DNA of 64,000 nucleotides from Sophora flavescens (lineage: Eukaryota; Streptophyta; Magnoliopsida; Fabales; Fabaceae): contig CM061064.1 of assembly GCA_030762895.1 (NCBI GenBank), positions 236,312,586 through 236,376,585 on the forward strand, read 5' to 3'. A model generated the notes under the pieces. That model did no database searches. It had not been told where the DNA came from and saw only the letters and a list, made by a program, of their open reading frames with translations. This document shows, in pieces, positions 40,151-50,118 of this stretch; the first letter of the stretch is position 1; every line of letters starts with the position of its first letter. Made by a program: the position numbers and the translations under genes.

Positions 40151-41160
40151 AAAGCCACGATGTCTTTGCAGTGATGCTTTCCGACTTCTTGTGTTGCCAA
40201 GCGAGTGAATACATAACCTATTAAAGATCTTCTTTTATCTTGGTCTCCAGCAAAATCAGAGTCTACATACCCTTGAGCTCCACCTGAATTCCGATCTCCC
40301 TTTCCATACACTAAACCTGTGTTAATCGAGCCTTTAAGGTACCTGAGAACTTGCTTTACAGCCATCCAATGTTGGTAACCAGGATTTCCCATGTATCTAC
40401 TAATTATTATATGACGATAAGCTATGTCCGGCCTAGTGCGGAACCATAGCATACATAAGGCTACCTACAACACTTGCATAAGGAATGCTTTCCATCTTCT
40501 TGACTTCTTGAGTTGTTTTAGGACAATCTTCAACTGATAATTTGAAGTGAGTGCAATAGGAATGCTCCTGAGACTTGGACTCTTTCATGTTGAACCCTGT
40601 TCAATACCTTCTCAAGGTATCCCTTTTGAGTGATTGTGAGAATTCCTGCTTCTTTGTTTCTTTGGATGTCCATCCCAAGAAATCTTTTAGCCGGGCCTAA
40701 GTCCTTCATCTCAAATTCAGCTTTCAACAACTTCTCAAGCCCATCTATTTACGATATGCTTTTGCAAGCTATTAGCATATCATCCACGTCATGTGAGAAG
40801 ATAGATATACTCACTTGAAGTCGACTTCTTGTAGTAGACACATTGTCAAAGTTGCTTCTTTTGTATTTGAGACTTATCATGAAACTGTCAAAACGTTTAT
40901 ACCACTGCCTTGGGGACTGTTTTAGACCGTATAAGGATTTTTGCAACAAGCAGACCCAATCTTCCTTCCCTTTAATTTCAAAGCCCTCCGGTTGTTTCAT
41001 ATATATCATTTCCTCCAACTCACCATGTAAGAAAGCAGTTTTACATCCATCTGTTCATGCAAGATGGAGATCAAACTTAGTTACCATGGCAAGAAGTACT
41101 CTTATGGAGCAATGTTTTACCACTGGAGAAAAAATTTCATTGAAATCCACCCCTTCCTTT
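40151..41160 (-). pseudogene. Copia 2 reverse transcriptase and RNase H N-terminal half
   Basis: Minus strand: AFLHGELEEMIYMKQPEGFE, LQKSLYGLKQSPRQWYKRFD, catalytic region DVDDMLIACK (YVDD degraded to DVDD), EMKDLGPAKRFLGMDI, then RPDIAY...GYVDSDFAGDQDKRRSL of RNase H up to the Athila junction at 40150. There are at least three frame changes (near 41050, 40745 and 40520). The polymerase cannot function. Confidence 0.88.
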
Positions 41161-43729
41161 TGAGTAAACCCTTTAGCAACCAATCTTGCGTTGAACTTTG
41201 GTGGTTCTATTGTGGGAATTCCTTCTTTCTTTCTGAATATCCATTTGCTACCTACAAGCTTAACTCCACTTGGTTTTTCCACCAAGAACCAAGTTTTATT
41301 TTTGTGCAATGACTCCATTTCTTCTTCCATGGCCAAGCTCCATTTTTTATGCTCCTTCCAATTCATTGCTTCCTTGAAGGATTTAGGATCTTCTTGTACT
41401 TCCAAGTAGGCAGCATTCAATGCATAAGCTGTGAGATCTGCATAACCAAACCTTTGAGTTGGTTTGATTATCCTCTCCTCTCTGTCTCTGACCAGCATAT
41501 AGTCATTGATTGATGTATCAGCAGAGTTAGTTTCAACTTGTTCTTCTGTATCGTGTTCCTGTGAATCATCAGCATCAGGAATTCTCTGTTTGCCTCTTGC
41601 TGCTTCCAGCTCCACCTCAAGCCTTGACTTCTCTTGAGCATCGGCTGTTTCATTTCCTTGCCTAGGTTTGAACATGTCAGCTTCATGGAAGGTTACATCC
41701 CTGCTTATGATGCATCTCTTGCTCTCAAAGCACCATATCCTATAACCTTTTACTCCATCTGGATACCCCATAAACAAACCTTTCTTTGCCCTTGGTTCAA
41801 GCTTGCCCTCATTAACATGGTAATAGGCAGGGCAACCAAAGATTTTCAGGTTTCTGTAATCAGCAGGACTACCATTCCACATTTCTTGAGGATTTTTAAA
41901 ATCAATGGCAATTGATGGACTTATGTTGATAAGATAACAGGCTGTGTGGACAGCTTCACCCCAAAACTGTTTAGAAAGACTAGCATTTGACAACAAACAC
42001 CTTACTATTTCTAGCAAGGTTCTATTTAATCTTTCAGCCAAACCATTTTGTTGGGGTGTGTGCCCTATGATCTTGTTCCTATAAATGCCATGTTCTTTGC
42101 AATATTTATTGAACTTGTCCCCACAATATTCAAGACCATTATCTGTCCTTAAAGCCTTTACTTTTCTATCACACTGAATTTCAGTCCTGGTTTTCCATTG
42201 TACAAAGGTCTCAAAGGCTTCATCTTTAGTTTTTAACAGGTATATCCAAACTTTCCTACTAAAGTCATCAACAAAGGTGATAAAATACCTGTTTCCTCCA
42301 TGAGTAAGTGTTTTAGAGGGCCCCCAAAGATCTGAATGTATGTAGTCGAGCATGCCCTTGGTTCTATAGATTCCTGTATTAAACTTCAGCCTGGTTTGCT
42401 TCCCAAATACACATTGCTCACAGAATTCCAGCCCTTCTACTTTGTCTCCACATAGCAGTCCGTGTTTCTCTAGTTCTTGTAGACCACGTTCACTGATATG
42501 TGCTAATCTTGTATGCCATAAATTTCCTTTGCTCATGCTTGTATCAACAGCAATAGATGAGTTGCCAATGATGCTGTTCCCTTTCAGCACATAGAGACCA
42601 TGCTTCCTGTATCCCTTCATCCCTACTCTAGATTCTTTTATTACCTTCAGCATAGAGTCTCCAGCTTTGAAGGTAGAGCCAGATTCTTCCAAGGTTCCAA
42701 GTGAGATCAGATTTCTTTTTAAGTCTGGTACATGCCTCACTCTTGTTAGGATCTTCTCAGTTCCATCATCCAATTTTAGCTTGATGGATCCCATACCAAC
42801 AACCTTACATGTTGCATTGTTTCCCATCACAACTTGACCCCCATCAAACAGTTGGTAGTCATAGAACCAATGTTTGTTTGGGCACATATGGAAGGAGCAC
42901 CCTGAGTCCATTACCCACTCAGATTCTTCTTTGCACTCAGCAGCCACCAAGACATCTACACTTTCGTATCCATCTGATGCCATAGAGACATCCCATTTGT
43001 CTTCATTCATGTTCTTCTTGCTGGATTTTTGATTTGGACAGTCCTTCTTGAAGTGTCCTTCTTTATGACACAAGAAACACTTCAACTTCTTCTTGGATTT
43101 TGATCTTGATCGATTCTTGCCTTTATGACCTTTCTTGTCTTGCCTCCCCCTGGCCGTGAGGCTCTTTCCAGTACCAGCTTCCTGAGTTTGACTTCTTGCT
43201 CAGTTCCTTTGATATCAAAGCAGCTTGTACTTCTTCAAGTGACAAAGATTCTCTCCCATACACTAGGGCATCGGCAAGGTGCTCATATGAGTTGGCCAGT
43301 GATCGAATCAATAGTAATGCTTGATCTTCATCATCTATTTTTATTTCAATGTTCTCTAGGTCAAAAATTAACCTATTGAACTCATCCATGTGATCTTCAA
43401 TTGAGGTTCCAGGCTGCATCTTCAAGGTGTAGAGTTTCTGCTTGAGATATAGACGATTTGCCAATGACTTTGTCATGTAGAGATTTTCAAGTTTCAACCA
43501 TATGGCCGCAACAGACTTTTCTTTAGAGACTTTCGAAGAACTTTATCTCCAAGACACAGAACAATGGCGCTGTGAGCCTTGTTTTATGATTCTGTTCTTT
43601 CTTTAGCACTTAATGTGCTTGGCAGCTTCCTCTCTCCCTCCAAAGCTTCATCAAGAGCATCTTTAATCTCCACAGAGCAAAGTCATTTTTGCCATTATAC
43701 TTGTCGATATCGAATTTCGCCATTCCCAT
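41055..43729 (-). pseudogene. Copia 2 gag, protease, integrase and RT start
   Basis: The minus-strand start near 43723-43729 reads MAKFDIDKYNGKNDFALWRL. After frame slips the gag core continues (43497-43123: QKLYTLKMQPGTSIEDHMDE). A 676-codon open stretch (43085-41055) then covers the zinc knuckle CFLCHKEGHFKKDC, protease WVMDSGCSFHMC, integrase HTRLAHISERG...C..C, DLWGPS, RTDNGLEYC, HTPQQNGLAERLNRTLLEIV and the RT start VGSKWIFRKKEG, ARLVAKGFTQKEGVDFNE. It stops at 41055-41057, where an insertion shifts the frame just before the TAFLHGELEE block. Confidence 0.92.
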
Positions 43730-43759
43730 CAATCTTCCTTGTAAGCTCCTGATAACAGC

Positions 43760-44280
43760 TGTTAAAGTAGCAGGCCCCTGTAAAACCAGAAACAAGCAAC
43801 AACAGTATGCTGTGAATGCAGCAAAACAGAAACCAATTCAAAAGATCATGAAAGGATGATAACAAAGGAAAGAACACACCAAGAATTTGATGACGGAGTT
43901 CGGCCACAGTGATGCCTACGTCTCCGAGACTAAGCACAGCTTCAGTCCAGTTTATATCAGAAAGTGATATTACAGCAGCAAAGAAGATGATCTTCTTCTT
44001 CTCCCTGAAACTCTCCTTGGTTCTATACACTACCCTTTGATCCCAATTACACCCGAGCACCTAGAGAATGAAAAAACTCCTTTCAACTCGCCTATTGCAA
44101 TTCTAATCAAAGTCTCTCTTCTAAACCTCACAGTTGTGCCTTTATATACTTTTCATTCAGTACATAAAGATTACAAGGGGCTTCCTAAAACAGAGGGAAG
44201 AAAAGGAAGAGTCCAAACGGAATATAGTTTGGTTAGTTAGAGAATAATTGTCATAACAGAATATGCCACCACTTATGACA
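43760..44280 (-). repeat. Copia 2 5' LTR (521 bp)
   Basis: Partner of 26665-27188. Directly inside it the minus strand reads TGTTATCAGGAGC (within 43738-43759), a worn initiator-Met primer site. TGTAA follows at 44281. Confidence 0.92.
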
Positions 44281-44492
44281 TGTAAGTTGGCCATCTCATA
44301 CTTTGTAGTTTGTACTATACTTTAAAGTGCATTCTTGCTAATTTGTTGCTTTGGTATGCAAGTGATACTTTTTAGATCTTAGTACTTCAATCTTTCATTG
44401 AGTTTCACATTACTTGTCATTTCTTGCTTTGCTCATTGAATCTGTTTATTATATATATTAACTTTAGCTATTTCAATTATTCTTCGCCTAGC

Positions 44493-44665
44493 CAGTGTTA
44501 TCGATTGTGGATGGTGGACCATAGCGGAAGGCCAAAAATCCGCCATTTTAAGCCGCCATAAAATGCCATTGCCGCCATGGCGCCGCCATCCTTCATAAGT
44601 TGGACATAGTGGTTACCCAAAAATCCGCCACCGCAATCCACCATGGCCGCTATTTGATAACACTG
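44493..44665. mobile_element. hAT-type MITE (173 bp)
   Basis: Ends CAGTGTTATC and GATAACACTG are perfect 10-bp inverted repeats, and the 8-bp CGCCTAGC is duplicated on both sides (44485-44492 and 44666-44673). An 8-bp duplication defines the hAT superfamily. The interior is much more GC-rich than its surroundings and full of GCCGCCAT/ATGGCGG words that are complementary to each other, so the whole can fold back. No coding capacity. Confidence 0.9.
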
Positions 44666-44836
44666 CGCCTAGCAGAGAATAACATATTTATAAAACTAAA
44701 GAGAATGACATAATGTAATATATGTTGTAGTTTGAGTCATGTTTTGATGATGAATCAATATTTGGCTAATATCTTGTCATTGGTGGGGACCCTATATGCT
44801 TTCCTTTTATAGTATTAATCATTGTTTATCCGAAAG

Positions 44837-45140
44837 CGTTAGAGTGTAATTCAAATGGTAGTTAGAGTTAGAGTTAGTTACATGGAAGTTAGAGTTGTTA
44901 GTGAGTTAGTTGGAGTAACTAACTATGTGAAGCTATATGCCATGTAAGTGTATAAATACATATGATTAGTGAATGAAAGTAGAAAAAGTGCAAGTGAAGT
45001 GAATGTGTACAAAGTAATATAGAAGTGTATGTGTGAAAGTAACATACAAATCTCTCTGATTCCTCTTTCTCTATTCCCTCTCAATTTCTCTATTGTGTTA
45101 GTGTGAGTGTGTGAAGCATTGTGAGCTTCTTGCCCCAACA
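44837..45140 (+). repeat. Small Copia 5' LTR
   Basis: Starts CGTTAGAGTG where TGTTAGAGTG is expected, and ends CCCCAACA. It contains TATAAATAC near 44950. Matches 46896-47199. Confidence 0.9.
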
Positions 45141-45211
45141 AATGGTATCTAGAGCTACAAGATTAGGGACTTGTGAGGGTCTTTCCATGGTCTGCAGAGA
45201 TTGAAGAGATT

Positions 45212-45587
45212 ATGGGTGGGTATTTTTCAATCCCCCCACCTGTTCTTGATGGCAAGAACTTTGAGCATTGGGTAGTGAAGATGGAAGCAATCTTTGGTTT
45301 CCATGAAGTGTTGGAAACAAGTGAAGGATGAGATCCAAGAAGAGGAGGATAGTGCCTCCTACAAGGAATCCAAGAACATAGATTACAAGGCGCTCATCAT
45401 CCTTCATCAATGTGTGGATGATGTGAATCTTGGGAAGATTGCTTCAGCCAAAAATGCAAGAGAAGGTGCTGAAAATGTGAAGAAAGGTGTTGCAAGCAAG
45501 AAGGAGATCAAAAGTGTAAAAAAGAATAAAGAAGAGGACACAGGGAGAAAAGAGAAGCAGGAGAACAAACAAGACATAGTGCAGTAA
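45212..45587 (+). pseudogene. Gag remnant of the small Copia element
   Basis: ATG at 45212 opens MGGYFSIPPPVLDGKNFEHW and VVKMEAIFGFHEVLE, the typical start of a Copia gag. A single-base slip near 45313 moves it to the frame reading VKDEIQEEEDSASYKESKN and KALIILHQCVDDVNLGKIAS, then a Lys/Glu-rich stretch ending at 45587. The rest of gag (no zinc knuckle found) and all of pol are missing. Confidence 0.8.
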
Positions 45588-45930
45588 TGATGATCTTGAG
45601 GCAAACAAGAGTTGTCAAAAAGCTGCAAGAGGGTGCACAAAGAAGGGTTCAACCGTAGATGGCAAGAAGGTGCACGAGCCAGAAACAGAGTTCAAGAAAT
45701 GTGTCCAAGAAATCAACAAAGACAAGACAATGCTAGAGCTAGTGATGAGAGATCAAGAAGGCGATACGAGAAGGTGAAATCAATGAGAAAGATGGAGCAA
45801 GTCAAGATGGAATAGGCCGACTTAATGCCTTGGTGAAGGAGGTTGTAGCTTAGGAGATGAAGAAAAGGTTAAAGATGATTGCCATGAAGTTGCTCGCTTT
45901 GAAGGAGAACAAGGAGGAGGGGAGTGCTTT

Positions 45931-46413
45931 GTGTCCAAGAAGATGAGTCGAGGTTGCGGAAGTAATGCCGGAGCAGCCCGGACCCACGACCCTTGTACGG
46001 TGGTCGATGCACCAGTGGTTTCAACATTCAAGAATGAGGCTACTACAAGAACTGGAAGAACCAAATATGAGCTGGCGAATGTGGAGCCACTGGACCTTGA
46101 TTTTCATACAGTGGTGCGTGCGAAGGAGCACCCGAGGTGCGCGGCGGTGACAAAGGTAGCGATGCAATGCAGAGTTGTGCGTGAAGGACAAAGCGGTGGT
46201 GTGCGGCGGTGTGGCAGGTCGATGGTGGAGCTCTCTGACCCTCATCGGTTCTGCTACCTGCGAAGGGAGGTGACGATACCAGAAATAACAGCAGTTGAGG
46301 TGTCACCGTTTGGGCTCGGAAAGGCCAAGGCAGAGATGACGTTCGGAGTGCATCATCCACAAATCATTAGCAAGTGGCGAAGAAGGGCGGTTCGATCAAA
46401 CCCACGGAGCTGA
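45931..46413 (+). CDS. Unidentified GC-rich ORF carried by the small Copia element (160 codons)
   Basis: Opens MSKKMSRGCGSNAGAARTHD and includes RTGRTKYELANVEPLDLDFH, RCAAVTKVAMQCRVVREG and PHRFCYLRREVTIPEITAVE, then HHPQIISKWRRR near the end. It is clearly more GC-rich than the gag remnant and the LTRs. It has Cys and Arg residues but no zinc-finger spacing or known motif that I recognise. GC-rich sequence with further open frames continues to about 46700. It could be a captured host fragment or a lineage-specific ORF of a gag-only element family. Whether it is expressed is unknown; the start is chosen only as the first ATG. Confidence 0.45.
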   Translation: MSKKMSRGCGSNAGAARTHDPCTVVDAPVVSTFKNEATTRTGRTKYELANVEPLDLDFHTVVRAKEHPRCAAVTKVAMQCRVVREGQSGGVRRCGRSMVELSDPHRFCYLRREVTIPEITAVEVSPFGLGKAKAEMTFGVHHPQIISKWRRRAVRSNPRS

Positions 46414-46895
46414 AGCCGTAGACCGAGATGCTCGGGTGACGATGGAGGGTGCAATAGTGATTGAGAAAAGGCGGAGATGATACGCACGTTGCAACCCCGA
46501 ACCAGTAGAACCTTCGTGGGGAGGGGGACAACGATGCTGAGGTTCGGAGGTCTGGTCAGGAAACCGCCGCCGCTAACAACTTCAGAACTGTTGTGGTGTA
46601 GTGTTGGAGAAGTGAGGCGGCTCTTTGCTGTGCATTGTGAAGGAGAAGATGATGGCGGGGACATGGATGGAATTTCGAAAATTAGGTTCATTTTGTGACC
46701 TAATGGGCCAAGCCCATGTTAGAAGAAATCGGAAGAGGCATTTTTGGAATGGAGGTTATTTTTCGATCAAATGGGCCAAACCTAATACTTGTTGAATTTT
46801 CAATGGGATCCGGTGGAAATATATGTGTATGTTAGTGTTAATAAAATGTGCATTATAAAAATGCAATTTAGTGAAATATTTGAATTACGGGGGAG

Positions 46896-47199
46896 TATTA
46901 GAGTGTAATTCAAATGGTAGTTAGAGTTAGAGTTAGTTACATGGAAGTTAGAGTTGTTAGTGAGTTAGTTGGAGTAACTAACTATGTGAAGCTATATGCC
47001 ATGTAAGTGTATAAATACATATGATTAGTGAATGAAAGTAGAAAAAGTGCAAGTGAAGTGAATGTGTACAAAGTAATATAGAAGTGTATGTGTGAAAGTG
47101 ACATACAAATCTCTCTGATTCCTCTTTCTCTATTCCCTCTCAATTTATCTATTGTGTTAGTGTGAGTGTGTGAAACATTGTGAGCTTCTTGCCCCAACA
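46896..47199 (+). repeat. Small Copia 3' LTR
   Basis: Starts TATTAGAGTG and ends CCCCAACA. Together with the partner it implies an ancestral TGTTAGAG start, since each copy lost the TG in a different way. The TATAAATAC box is repeated near 47010. Confidence 0.9.
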
Positions 47200-48204
47200 A
47201 AAACCATGCAAGCTGCAGGTTATAAACCGCAGAGAGATGATGCCGGTAGAAATTTCACTTGTGATATGTTTCTTATATAAAGAGATGGGCCATCTATGTT
47301 AATAACGGAAACCTGTAACAAGTTTGAATAACGTGCAAATTTTGCAGTTTGTTTTCTTTACAGGTACAAGGTAAAGTGCATATAAGTTTAATTGCTTGCT
47401 TTTATAAACTACAGTAGAGTTTAATCTTCAATTAATAGAACTTTATATGCTCTATTTGGTAAGAACTTTACGTATTTCCTTTTATATTCTGAGTTTTTCA
47501 TTGTGTCTCACTCTCAATAACATATTCAGTGTTGTCTTCTTATTTTCAGCTTCAAGATGAGGCTGCTTTGACACTTATTAGGCAGTCAAATCACTCCCAC
47601 CTCTATCCATAACATTTTACCCATGGTAAGTCCTTTTTATGTATGACAAATCTGTTCAGTTTCATAGCTTCTTCTATTTGTTTTACCCATTGTTTTTAAA
47701 TTGGCATTTTTTGTTTGATTTTCTTATTAATCCTTATATTGGGTTATCTTTGTATAATATAAAGTTACAATATGAAAATTGTCATAAAGTTGGATTTTTT
47801 TAGAATGATTATAACATGAATCAAGAAATCTAAATCAAGTAACATACCTTTTATTTTTTCCTGCAACAAAAAGTCGTGTTAAAGGTGGAAATGAAGACAA
47901 AATTAAGCAAGAAACTATAAAGGCAAGGTTTGGCCTTTCAGGTATTATATTGAGTTTCAACTTCTAATCTTCCTCCTTTTTTTAGCCTCTATGGTTTCAT
48001 AAGCTTTAGGCATTTGAGTAGGGGAAAAACAAAGTAATCAATTTATTGCACATGGTAGTTGGTGTTAGGGTTGGTTTTTACTGACAAATGATTTTTATTT
48101 AAGCCATAACATAAAGACAATATCATTGGAGGCATATCATTCACCAACTTATGTCAAAGTGTGTTCTAGATTCTCAATCTAACATGATATTTAAGAAAAT
48201 CGTT

Positions 48205-48238
<34 letters not shown>

Positions 48239-48715
48239 CTTCCTTTTGTTATTCAGTTTTGTGATGACATGAGAATTAACATTTCTTTCTGAATGAGATG
48301 CTAAGGGTCTTCACATGTGGGGTTGATGTACAATAATCACAAAAAAATCATATTTTTTAAGATCACTTGCTGATTGGTTTATATTAAGAAAAACCAATAC
48401 TTGATATGAAGAAAGGGGCATGTATCTTTGAGCCACGTAAATGGCTGTACTTTTAAGGGGCTTTGGTTTTTTTATTTTCTAATGTTTACCAGCCTACATT
48501 AATAGAAAAAGTTACTCAATTTGTTTGATCTAGACCTTTTTGAGTTTGTCTTAAAAAGGCAGGTATATTAATTCTTCAAATTTGTTGTCTTCATAAACTA
48601 TTTATATTCTTTAGTTCTTTAGGTAGGTAATAATCTTCTTTACTTTTTATCTATGTTTTGTTGCAGTATTGTCACCTTTTAGTGCGGGATGGACAGAGGT
48701 ATGCTCTCTAAATTT
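47200..48715 (+). other. Host DNA with exon-like islands, gene unknown
   Basis: Intron-like AT-rich sequence with short segments between good splice signals: 47551-47618 (LQDEAALTLIRQSNHSHLYP, with a stop after it), 47873-47940 (KSRVKGGNEDKIKQETIKA, then RFGLS|GTATTA) and 48667-48697 (TTGCAG|...LSPFSAGWTE|GTATGC). They may belong to one split gene, but the order and phases cannot be verified. A (TA)n microsatellite lies at about 48212-48238. Confidence 0.3.
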
Positions 48716-48720
48716 TAACT

Positions 48721-48952
48721 TAATAGAGTACAGTAGATCAATGTAAGCCAAAACCCCATAATTGAATGTCTTTGAGTCAAGATCGATTCGATTATGGTCG
48801 GGTTTAGCGATTGTAGCCTAGCTAGCATGGTAGTTAGCACAATGCACAGGCTATAAATAGCCAAAGCTGTATTCAACTAAATCAAGAAATTGAAAACAGA
48901 ATCCTCAAGATTCAGATTAACTGCTCCCCCTCTCTCTCTTTCTCTCTCTTTA
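48721..48952 (+). repeat. Deleted Copia 5' LTR (232 bp)
   Basis: TAATAGAGTACAG to CTCTCTTTA. It contains CTATAAATAGCC near 48852 as promoter and a CT-rich tract at the end. Differs from the partner mainly in the length of the CT tract. Confidence 0.9.
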
Positions 48953-48986
48953 TGGTATCAAAGCTTGAATCTGGGCCTCAACTTTC

Positions 48987-49816
48987 ATGGCCGCATCACA
49001 ATCCATTCCCGGTGCTAGCAATCCCTTCAATGAACCAGCTTCTTCTCCGACGACATCGTCCACGACAGCGGAGAACTTCAACCCCTCTCTCTCGGTAAAG
49101 CTTGATGACCAAAACTTCTTGCTCTGGAAGCAGCAAGTGGAAGCAGTGATCATTGCTCACAAGCTGCATCGATTCCACACCTATATAGGTCAGTAGTAGG
49201 GGCCTTACAGTATGCTACTCTAACCAGGCCGGATATAGCCTTTAGTGTCAACAAAGTATGCCAATTCATGGCAAATCCTCTGGACTCTCACTGGCAGGCA
49301 GTAAAAAGGATACTGAGGTATCTCAAAGGCTCTATCAACTTTGGTCTGATACTGAGACCAGCTCCTATAAATCACCTATCTACTCTAAATGCATACTGTG
49401 ATGCAGACTGGGCAAGTGACCCAGATGATAGAAGATCAACTTCTGGATCCTGCATTTTCTTTGGACCCAACTTGGTGTCATGGTGCTCCAAAAAGCAGCC
49501 ATTAGTTGCCCGTTCCAGCACAGAAGCTGAATACAGGAGCATGGCCAACACTGTTGCAGAACTTACTTGGATACAGTCCCTACTTATTGAGCTGGCCATT
49601 CCTTTTGCGGTTCCAAAAGTATTTTGTGATAATCTAAGTACAGTCTCTGTGGCACACAATCCAGTCCTCCATGCGCGGACCAAGCATATTGAGCTAGACA
49701 TACACTTTGTGAGAGAAAAAGTCCTTGCCAAAGCTCTGTCTGTCCATCATGTGCCAAGTACAGAACAACAGATTCGCTCACTAAGCCTCTTTCCTCTACT
49801 CGGTTTGTATCTCTAA
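48987..49816 (+). pseudogene. Fused gag start and RT/RNase H end of the deleted Copia
   Basis: ATG at 48987 opens MAASQSIPGASNPFNEPASS, then SVKLDDQNFLLWKQQVEAVI, a Copia gag N-terminus, and stops at 49194-49196. Overlapping this point in another frame is the end of RT (GALQYATLTRPDIAFSVNKV), then RNase H (AYCDADWASDPDDRRSTSG, VARSSTEAEYRSMANTVAEL, HARTKHIELDIHFVREKV), drifting out of frame near 49790. The breakpoint lies at about 49180-49190 and joins different frames, so no fusion protein would be made. Confidence 0.88.
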
Positions 49817-49871
49817 GAACCAAACTCAATGTGGTTGCTTCTCAACAACCACCTTGAGTTTGAAGGGGGGC

Positions 49872-50113
49872 TAATAGAGTACAGTAGATCAATGTAAGCC
49901 AAAACTCCATAACTGAATGTCTTTGAGTCAAAGACCGATTCGATTATGGTGGATTAGCGATTGTAGCCTAGCTGGCATGGTAGTTAGCACACTGCACAGG
50001 CTATAAATAGCCAAAGCTGTATTCAACTAAATCAAGAAATTGAAAACAGAATCTTCAAGATTCAGATTAACTGCTCCCTCTCTTTCTCCCCCCTTTCTCT
50101 TTCTCTCTCTTTA
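49872..50113 (+). repeat. Deleted Copia 3' LTR (242 bp)
   Basis: TAATAGAGTACAG to CTCTCTTTA with the same CTATAAATAGCC box. About ten bases longer in the CT tract than the 5' copy. Confidence 0.9.
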
Positions 50114-50118
50114 TAACT

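Larger units (their letters stand above)
26665..44280 (-). mobile_element. Ty1/Copia retrotransposon 2 (Tork/Tnt1-like), minus strand, split by an Athila element
   Basis: 3' LTR 26665-27188, pol end 27305, the nested Athila element 27596-40145, then the rest of pol and gag 40151-43729, and 5' LTR 43760-44280. TGTAA flanks both ends (26660-26664 and 44281-44285). Removing the guest leaves about 5.06 kb, normal for Copia. The CFLCHKEGHFKKDC knuckle and LYGLKQSPRQWYKRFD motif are typical of the Tork/Tnt1 group. Coding is broken by frameshifts as well as by the insertion. Confidence 0.93.
44837..47199 (+). mobile_element. Small non-autonomous Copia-type element with 304-bp LTRs
   Basis: LTRs 44837-45140 and 46896-47199 are nearly identical (few substitutions). 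Primer-site-like TGGTATCTAGAGC follows the first, and the polypurine tract ACGGGGGAG precedes the second. The interior has a gag remnant (45212-45587) and an unrelated GC-rich ORF (45931-46413) but no protease, integrase or RT. No clean target duplication is visible (GAAAG versus AAAAC). Confidence 0.88.
48721..50113 (+). mobile_element. Internally deleted Copia element (1.39 kb) with perfect target duplication
   Basis: LTRs 48721-48952 and 49872-50113 flank a 919-bp interior. TAACT is duplicated at 48716-48720 and 50114-50118. The primer site TGGTATCAAAGC follows the first LTR directly, and the polypurine tract GAAGGGGGGC precedes the second. LTR ends read TA...TA rather than TG...CA. The interior joins the start of gag straight to the end of RT/RNase H, with everything between deleted. 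Confidence 0.92.
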
